Shown here: in pieces, positions 58,641 through 64,000 of the stretch
Numbering within the stretch: the first letter of the stretch is position 1
Layout of the letters: each line of letters begins with the position of its first letter
Source: Buttiauxella noackiae ATCC 51607
Lineage (GTDB): Bacteria; Pseudomonadota; Gammaproteobacteria; Enterobacterales; Enterobacteriaceae
Assembly (NCBI RefSeq): GCF_001654865.1
Contig: NZ_LXEO01000017.1
Span: 186,001 to 250,000 of the forward strand
Length of the DNA: 64,000 bases
Direction of reading: 5' to 3'
Position numbers and translations under genes: made by a program
Notes under the pieces: model-generated
The model's input: the letters and a program-made list of their open reading frames with translations, nothing else
The model's database searches: none
Told to the model about the DNA's origin: nothing

Positions 58641-58717
58641 GTAGGTCGGATAAGCGCAGCGCCATCCGACAAAATCGCTGGACACGGTGGATGACGCTAA
58701 TCGCTTATCCACCCTAC
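58641..58717. repeat. REP-like inverted pair between the symporter gene and cheW
   Basis: Units at 58641-58670 (GTCGGATAAGCGCAGCGCCATCCGAC core) and 58686-58717 (GGTGGATGACGCTAATCGCTTATCC) are inverted relative to each other and related to the pair at 28088-28163. They separate convergent genes. Confidence 0.85.
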
Positions 58718-58750
58718 CAAAGCTTTTCCGACCTACTTAACATTCGTTTT

Positions 58751-59251
58751 CTACGCCACGCGCGCCGCGCTATCGACCAATGCCATCTCTTCGCTGTTAA
58801 GCAGCTTCTCGATATTCACCAGAATCAACATGCGGTCGCCTAATGCACCGAGACCAGTCAGATACTCTGTGGAAAGCGTCACGGCAAACTCTGGTGCCGG
58901 GCGGATTTGCTCTGCGGTCAGAGACAACACGTCAGAGACACCATCTACCACAATACCCACCACACGCTGACCAAAGTTCAGCACAATGACCACGGTGTTA
59001 TCGTTATATTCCACGCCATCCTGGTCAAACTTAATACGCAGGTCGAGGATCGGGACAATCACACCACGCAGGTTAGTGACTCCCTTGATAAATGCCGGAG
59101 TATTGGCAATACGCGTGACTTGATCGTAACCGCGAATTTCCTGCACCTTTAAAATATCGATGCCGTACTCTTCATCACCAAGGGTAAAGACCAGGAACTC
59201 TTGCCCTACCGTTTCCCCGGTCAGTTTTGTCACATTGGTTAATCCACTCAT
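58751..59251 (-). CDS. cheW: Chemotaxis coupling protein CheW
   Basis: This 166-residue adaptor links receptors to CheA. Sequence such as [37 protein letters not shown]-type blocks is almost identical to E. coli CheW (167 aa). The start at 59251 (MSGLTNV) aligns with E. coli; a longer MRKDKK start is less likely. In E. coli tar follows directly; here a plus-strand transporter gene and a REP pair come next, so CheW is the last gene of the motA-motB-cheA-cheW transcript. Confidence 0.97.
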   Translation of the reverse strand: MSGLTNVTKLTGETVGQEFLVFTLGDEEYGIDILKVQEIRGYDQVTRIANTPAFIKGVTNLRGVIVPILDLRIKFDQDGVEYNDNTVVIVLNFGQRVVGIVVDGVSDVLSLTAEQIRPAPEFAVTLSTEYLTGLGALGDRMLILVNIEKLLNSEEMALVDSAARVA

Positions 59252-59280
59252 TTTCTTATCCTTTCTCAAAAACCGGAGAA

Positions 59281-61287
59281 TCAGGCGGCAGTGCCGGCCA
59301 TACGTTGTTCACGGTTCAAACCCTGCAGCGCAGATACATCAACAATCAGCGCCACACTGCCATCACCGAGGATAGTTGCTGCGGAAATTCCCGGCACTTT
59401 ACGATAGTTGCTTTCGAGGTTTTTCACGACCACCTGATGTTGACCAATCAGCTGATCCACCAGCAGCGCGTAACGCCGACCAGCGCTTTGCAAAATCACC
59501 ACAATGCCTTGCGTCGCTTCGGTTTTCGCACCGGCAACATCGAATACTTTCCACAATTCAACCAGCGGCAGGTATTCGCCACGCACTTCGAGTACACGCT
59601 CGCCGCCAGCAAGAGGATGCAGATCGTCTTCTTTCGGCTGTAGCGACTCCATCACCGCGTTGAGCGGCAGGATAAACACTTCGTCGCATACTTTTACCGA
59701 CATTCCGTCAAGAATAGCGAGCGTCAGCGGCAGCATAATGCGGATGGTGGTACCGACATTGGCCTGCGATTTAATTTCAACATGGCCACCCATTTCCTGG
59801 ATGTTACGCTTCACCACATCCATGCCTACACCGCGCCCGGAAACATCCGTAACTTGCTCAGCGGTTGAGAATCCTGGGGCGAAAATCAGCATGCCGACTT
59901 CCTCGTCCGACATGTTTTCATGCACGGCCATCCCTTGCGATAACGCTTTAGCAAGAATGCGCTCACGGTTCAGGCCCGCACCATCATCAGAAACTTCAAT
60001 ACAGATGTTCCCACCCTGGTGTTCGGCAGAAAGAATTAAGTTACCAACGGCTGATTTCCCCGCTGCAAGGCGTTTTTCCGGGGTTTCGATACCGTGATCG
60101 AGGCTATTACGCACCAGGTGAGTCAGCGGGTCGATAATGCGTTCAATCAGACTTTTATCCAGTTCGGTGGAGCTACCTTGCAGCGTCAGTTCAACCTGTT
60201 TGTCGAGCTTACTTGCCAGATCGCGCACCAGACGCGGGAAGCGACTGAAGACATACTCCATTGGCATCATGCGGATAGACATAACTGACTCTTGCAAGTC
60301 TCGGGCGTTACGTTGTAACTGACCCATACTGGTAATCAGTTCGCCGTGTTCTACCGGGTCTAATTCATTGGATCGCTGTGCCAACATCGATTGAGTAATC
60401 ACCAGCTCGCCAACCAGGTTAATTAACTGATCAACCTTCTCAACCGCAACGCGAATACTGCTTGATTCGCTAACACGCGCAGGTTTGCTTTCTCTTTCCG
60501 TCCGTGGAGCGACAGTTGCCACAGGCACTGCAACCGTCGGCTGTGGCGCATTAACGGCAAGGGCCACTGGCACTTCTTCTTGTACAACAGCAGCCGCTTG
60601 CGCACTTGCTGTTAACGGAAGAAATTCGATTTGTTCAGGCTCGATTACAAAGCAGAGCACCGCGCTGATGTCATCAGCGCTGACCGTCGTCTCAATAGTC
60701 GCAGTGACAGAGTTTTCACCCTTTTCCACTTCACTTAAAGTACCGAGGTTACCCAGCTCTTCGAGCAGTAAATCCAGCTCAGTAGATTTCAATCCGGTAA
60801 TTGCAATGCGCAAATTGCCATCGTTTGTTGGCAGCGTTTCGACTGACTCTTTTTCTACGACGGTCAATTTTGCAGGCGGTGCAGCCATTTCACCTTTGGC
60901 TTCCAGAGCCAGTTGGCGCAGCGCTTTGCAGATATAATCGAAACTCTCAGCATCGGGGACGTGTGAGTTTTTATAAGCGTCCAACTGTTCCTGCATAATA
61001 TCTTTGGTTTCCAAAAACAGGTTGATGATATCGGTGTTGAGGAGCATCTCACCGCGCCGGGCATCGTCGAGCAGGTTTTCCATTAAATGCGTGGTTTCCT
61101 GCAAAACGGTGAAACCGAAAGTCCCGGCCCCCCCTTTTATCGAGTGTGCCGCGCGGAAAATGGCATTCAGCAGTTCTGAATCCGGCGCTTCAGGAAGCAG
61201 ATTCAGCAGGTGCTGTTCCATATCGGCCAGTAGCTCGTCGGCCTCGTCAAAAAATGTCTGGTAAAAATCGCTGATATCCATACTCAC
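59281..61287 (-). CDS. cheA: Chemotaxis histidine kinase CheA
   Basis: This 668-residue kinase (E. coli 654) has the P1 domain with phospho-accepting H48 in [10 protein letters not shown], a P2 CheY/CheB-binding domain (about 160-225), a proline/alanine linker, the P3 dimerisation helices (about 280-345), the P4 ATPase with [19 protein letters not shown] and GRGVGMDVV, and the P5 CheW-like domain. The start is GTG (VSMDISD), as in E. coli. An internal ATG at codon 98 could give the short form. Confidence 0.97.
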   Translation of the reverse strand: MSMDISDFYQTFFDEADELLADMEQHLLNLLPEAPDSELLNAIFRAAHSIKGGAGTFGFTVLQETTHLMENLLDDARRGEMLLNTDIINLFLETKDIMQEQLDAYKNSHVPDAESFDYICKALRQLALEAKGEMAAPPAKLTVVEKESVETLPTNDGNLRIAITGLKSTELDLLLEELGNLGTLSEVEKGENSVTATIETTVSADDISAVLCFVIEPEQIEFLPLTASAQAAAVVQEEVPVALAVNAPQPTVAVPVATVAPRTERESKPARVSESSSIRVAVEKVDQLINLVGELVITQSMLAQRSNELDPVEHGELITSMGQLQRNARDLQESVMSIRMMPMEYVFSRFPRLVRDLASKLDKQVELTLQGSSTELDKSLIERIIDPLTHLVRNSLDHGIETPEKRLAAGKSAVGNLILSAEHQGGNICIEVSDDGAGLNRERILAKALSQGMAVHENMSDEEVGMLIFAPGFSTAEQVTDVSGRGVGMDVVKRNIQEMGGHVEIKSQANVGTTIRIMLPLTLAILDGMSVKVCDEVFILPLNAVMESLQPKEDDLHPLAGGERVLEVRGEYLPLVELWKVFDVAGAKTEATQGIVVILQSAGRRYALLVDQLIGQHQVVVKNLESNYRKVPGISAATILGDGSVALIVDVSALQGLNREQRMAGTAA

Positions 61288-61291
61288 GCTA

Positions 61292-62221
61292 TCACCTCGT
61301 ACCGGGTTGTGGCGGTAATGTGTTCTGCGCCGGTTCCGCGGCAGCAGGCTGTTGGAGAATGCTTATTGGCTGGTTATCGCTTTCTGCGTTTTCATGCACG
61401 ATGGCATCCTCAGCTTGTTTGTTGAGCACCAGCAAACTAATGCGACGGTTAATAGCATCGCCAGGTCCGCGATTAGTCAGGCGCATGGTTGATGACATAC
61501 CCACTACGCGCAGGACTTTGCCGTCGATTAAACCGCCTGCCATTAATTCACGGCGCGAGGCGTTAGCCCGGTCGGCGGAAAGTTCCCAGTTGCTATAACC
61601 GTGTTCGCCCATGGCATAAGGCAAGTCATCAGTGTGGCCAGATAAACTAATTTTATTAGGAAAATCATTCAGTAACGGTGCAATGCTGCGCAGAATATCG
61701 CGCATATAAGGTTCAACTTCTGCACTGCCATTTTTAAACATCGGGCGGTTCTGGCTGTCGATGATTTGTATCCGCAGCCCCTCCTGAACCAGATCAATTT
61801 GCAGATGGGGGCGCAGCGCACGCAGTTTAGGGTCAGCTTCAATCAATTGATCCAGTTTGTCGCCAAGGCGCTTAAGGCGGTTGGCTTCCATCCGCTTTCT
61901 GAGATCTTCGATATTCGGCTGTCTTTTCACTTCACCTTGTTGCTGTGTTACATCATCGCCACCGCCAGGAATTGGACTTTGGCTATCGGCGATGCGCTGC
62001 CCACCGGTAATGGCGGCAGAAAGTGGCGTACGGAAATAGTCGGCAATTTGCGCCAGTTCTTTAGGGCTGGAGATGGAAATCAGCCACATCACCAGAAAAA
62101 AAGCCATCATCGCGGTCATAAAGTCAGCGTAGGCAATTTTCCACGAACCGTGCGCGCCGCCGCCGTGGCCTTTATGCTTACGGCGTTTTACGACAATAAT
62201 CGGGCGCGCGTTGTGCTTCAT
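61292..62221 (-). CDS. motB: Flagellar stator protein MotB
   Basis: This 309-residue protein (E. coli 308) has the N-terminal helix [21 protein letters not shown] with the proton-carrying D33 (D32 in E. coli), a plug, and a C-terminal OmpA-like peptidoglycan-binding domain ([28 protein letters not shown]). It anchors the MotA4MotB2-type stator to the wall. It overlaps motA by 4 nt. Confidence 0.97.
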   Translation of the reverse strand: MKHNARPIIVVKRRKHKGHGGGAHGSWKIAYADFMTAMMAFFLVMWLISISSPKELAQIADYFRTPLSAAITGGQRIADSQSPIPGGGDDVTQQQGEVKRQPNIEDLRKRMEANRLKRLGDKLDQLIEADPKLRALRPHLQIDLVQEGLRIQIIDSQNRPMFKNGSAEVEPYMRDILRSIAPLLNDFPNKISLSGHTDDLPYAMGEHGYSNWELSADRANASRRELMAGGLIDGKVLRVVGMSSTMRLTNRGPGDAINRRISLLVLNKQAEDAIVHENAESDNQPISILQQPAAAEPAQNTLPPQPGTR

Positions 62222-63111
62222 ACTTCTTCTTCCGTGGCGCGCGATTGCGCGTTCGGAGAACGAACAGCACGAACATGTTCTTCCAGCTCAACAAACGATG
62301 GACGCTCACTGGAGTAAAGAGTTTTACGGCCAAATTCGACAGCAATCGGCGGTGCGTAACCATTCAGACTTGAGAGCAAGGTGACTTTTACACACTGCAT
62401 CATTTTGGTCGTTTCAGCGCTTTTTTGGCGCAAAACGGTCGCCAGCGGTGAGATAAAACCGTAGGCCAGCAAAATCCCAAGGAAGGTTCCAACCATGGCG
62501 TGGGCAATTAACGCCCCCAATTCACCGGCGGGACGATCGGCTGAGGCCAGTGCGTGCACCACGCCCATCACGGCGGCAACAATACCGAAAGCCGGAAGTG
62601 AATCCCCCATGATGGCAAGGCTATTTGCCGGTATTTCAGCCTCGCTTTCATGAGTTTCAATTTCCTCATCCATCAGCGCTTCAATTTCAAATGAGTTCAT
62701 ATTCCCGCTGATAATCAGACGCAGGTAATCAATAATAAATTCCAGCATCAGAGTGTCGGCAAGAATACGCGGGTAACTGGCGAAGATTTCGCTTTCTTTT
62801 GGGTTTTCGATATCACGTTCCAGCGAAAACATCCCTTGTTGGCGCGATTTCGCCATCAAGCGATAAAGCAAGGCCATGAGATCCATATACATGCTTTTGG
62901 TGTATTTCGAGCGGCGAAAAAGTAATGGCAATGCTTTTACCGTTGCTTTAATAGCCTTACCGTTATTCCCAACGATAAATGCCCCCACTCCCGCCCCACC
63001 AATGATGATAAATTCAGCTGGTTGATAGAGTGCGCCAAGATGACCACCGGTCATCATATAGCCGCCGAATACTGTCGCGATAACGACCAGATAGCCTATT
63101 ACAATCAGCAC
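62218..63111 (-). CDS. motA: Flagellar stator protein MotA
   Basis: This 297-residue protein (E. coli 295) has four membrane helices and a cytoplasmic loop with the charged residues that meet FliG (R90 and E98 region in [18 protein letters not shown]). The conserved prolines lie in [15 protein letters not shown] and [10 protein letters not shown]. The start is GTG at 63111. It is the first gene of the motAB-cheAW operon, downstream of the flhDC terminator. Confidence 0.97.
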   Translation of the reverse strand: MLIVIGYLVVIATVFGGYMMTGGHLGALYQPAEFIIIGGAGVGAFIVGNNGKAIKATVKALPLLFRRSKYTKSMYMDLMALLYRLMAKSRQQGMFSLERDIENPKESEIFASYPRILADTLMLEFIIDYLRLIISGNMNSFEIEALMDEEIETHESEAEIPANSLAIMGDSLPAFGIVAAVMGVVHALASADRPAGELGALIAHAMVGTFLGILLAYGFISPLATVLRQKSAETTKMMQCVKVTLLSSLNGYAPPIAVEFGRKTLYSSERPSFVELEEHVRAVRSPNAQSRATEEEV

Positions 63112-63182
63112 GAGTACATCCTTCTGCTGTTAAATGTGACGAGGAATCACAAATCAGAGGGGTTTATGGCTCAGTGCAAGGC

Positions 63183-63215
63183 AAAAAAAAGCAGCGATAA
63201 TTGCTTATCGCTGCT
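63183..63215 (-). terminator. Terminator after flhDC
   Basis: On the minus strand CAGCGATAA/TTATCGCTG with a GCAA loop is followed by eight T, 24 nt after the flhC stop. Confidence 0.93.
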
Positions 63216-63238
63216 GGAGTGTTTACCACACCGAACTG

Positions 63239-63817
63239 TTAAACGGCCTGTTTGACCTGTTCATCCAGCAGTTGTGGAATAATATCGGCAGTATTCGTAG
63301 AAAGTTTACGTCTTTTTACCGCTCTCGACGGCGGCTGGCATAAACTGCAAGCAAAGCTACCTGCAGGCTGATGTGCGTGAGTAATAAAGTTACCACCACA
63401 GCAATTACAGCGGCTCAATTCAAGCATGTTACTTTCAACAAAACGCACCAGCGTCCATGCGCGAGTCAGCGCCAGCAGCGGCCCGCCTTCTTGTGCTGGG
63501 CACTGTTCCAGGTACAAGCGGTAAGCCTTTATAACGGCATCAACACCGGTACATAATCCGGTGCGCAATAAGAACTGCCAGGCGTTACAAAACATAGAAG
63601 CATGGATATTCTGCTCCCACGTCATAAACCAGTCGGTAGAAAATGGCAGCATTCCTTTCGGTGGTGGGCTGCCACGGAGCTCTTTATATAGTTTGATCAG
63701 TCGGCCACGACTTAATTGCGTTTCACTTTCCAGCATCTGCAATCTTGCGCCGAGGGTGATTAACTCCATCGCCAGTTGTATATCACGCGCTTCCTGAACA
63801 ATACTTTTTTCGCTCAT
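63239..63817 (-). CDS. flhC: Flagellar master regulator FlhC
   Basis: This 192-residue protein, the same length as E. coli FlhC, forms the FlhD4C2 activator of class 2 flagellar genes. The zinc-binding cysteines are at [16 protein letters not shown] and FACSLCQPP. The N-terminus [19 protein letters not shown] is typical. It starts 4 nt after the flhD stop. Confidence 0.98.
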   Translation of the reverse strand: MSEKSIVQEARDIQLAMELITLGARLQMLESETQLSRGRLIKLYKELRGSPPPKGMLPFSTDWFMTWEQNIHASMFCNAWQFLLRTGLCTGVDAVIKAYRLYLEQCPAQEGGPLLALTRAWTLVRFVESNMLELSRCNCCGGNFITHAHQPAGSFACSLCQPPSRAVKRRKLSTNTADIIPQLLDEQVKQAV

Positions 63818-63821
63818 TTTG

Positions 63822-64000
63822 TTACGCCCTTTTTTTGCGAGGAGCCTCGTCTATTGCGGACACCTCATTTAATAAGCGGGTGGATAACAAAATGCCAGTA
63901 TGAATTTGCTGTAAATCATCCACACGAGAGTCTTGTGTCAGGCGGGTAATGGTTTGGTTATCGTTAAAGCGGAATTGGCAAATTAGCTGGTTAGTTTCCG
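63822..64000 (-). CDS. flhD: Flagellar master regulator FlhD (C-terminal part)
   Basis: This is the last ~59 codons of flhD, cut by the window edge. The reading frame ends in [12 protein letters not shown], the conserved FlhD C-terminus, and the preceding residues ([19 protein letters not shown] type) also fit. The rest of the gene and its long regulatory leader lie outside the window. Confidence 0.95.
   Translation of the reverse strand, partial: ETNQLICQFRFNDNQTITRLTQDSRVDDLQQIHTGILLSTRLLNEVSAIDEAPRKKRA

Noticed and set aside
63112-63182. Sigma28 promoter for motA
   Set aside because: I searched for TAAA-N15-GCCGATAA type elements between the flhC terminator and motA and found none convincing; the GATAA present belongs to the flhDC terminator stem.

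Overview
The window is an enterobacterial chromosome segment. From position 7323 onward its gene order follows the Escherichia coli yebY-to-flhDC region almost gene for gene, with protein lengths and motifs very close to E. coli but clearly diverged. ERIC elements, REP-like pairs, FlhDC/sigma28 flagellar genes and LexA, PurR, Zur and HexR sites all fit Enterobacteriaceae. I cannot fix the genus; a Buttiauxella/Kluyvera/Lelliottia-type relative of E. coli is my guess, not a result.

Layout. Positions 1-7345 are the right end of a P2-like prophage: tail sheath (partial), tail tube, E/E' with a programmed -1 frameshift, tape measure, U, D, Ogr-type activator and an integrase. The integrase promoter carries a LexA box inside a palindrome of about 60 bp. 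The prophage ends in the 3' end of the sRNA gene sdsR (ryeB), a known insertion hot spot. 7580-14467 holds the copper genes yebY-yebZ-yobA, then holE, yobB, exoX, ptrB, yebE and yebG (yebF is absent). 14606-23044 is a metabolic block: purT, the Entner-Doudoroff genes eda-edd, zwf, hexR and pykA. 23085-28082 is envelope and zinc: lpxM, mepM, znuA / znuCB. 28177-33569 is ruvB, ruvA, ruvC, yebC, nudB and aspS (yebB is absent). 33830-37428 is yecD, yecE, yecN, cmoA and cmoB. A FumD-family gene and cutC follow; torYZ are absent. An ERIC element and a PatB/MalY-type C-S lyase come before yecM and argS.

Between argS and the flagellar genes lies an accessory insert (42492-46311): a second, diverged LpxA-type acyltransferase and a rhamnogalacturonan pair (GH105 hydrolase plus GPH-family transporter, like RhiN/RhiT). 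46580-64000 is the flagellar/chemotaxis region on the minus strand: flhE-flhA-flhB, cheZ-cheY-cheB-cheR-tap-tar, cheW-cheA-motB-motA, flhC and partial flhD. It is interrupted by a plus-strand acidic amino acid/dicarboxylate symporter gene between cheW and tar, and by a 154-nt noncoding spacer between cheB and cheY.

How the parts work together: HexR, eda, edd, zwf and pykA control and run sugar-acid and glucose-6-phosphate catabolism. ZnuABC imports zinc under Zur. RuvABC and YebG belong to the SOS response, and so, apparently, does the prophage integrase. FlhDC sits at the head of the flagellar cascade that switches on the che/mot/flh genes here. The points most worth follow-up are the LpxA paralogue with changed pocket residues, the symporter that splits the chemotaxis operon, and the SOS-boxed integrase in tandem with ogr.
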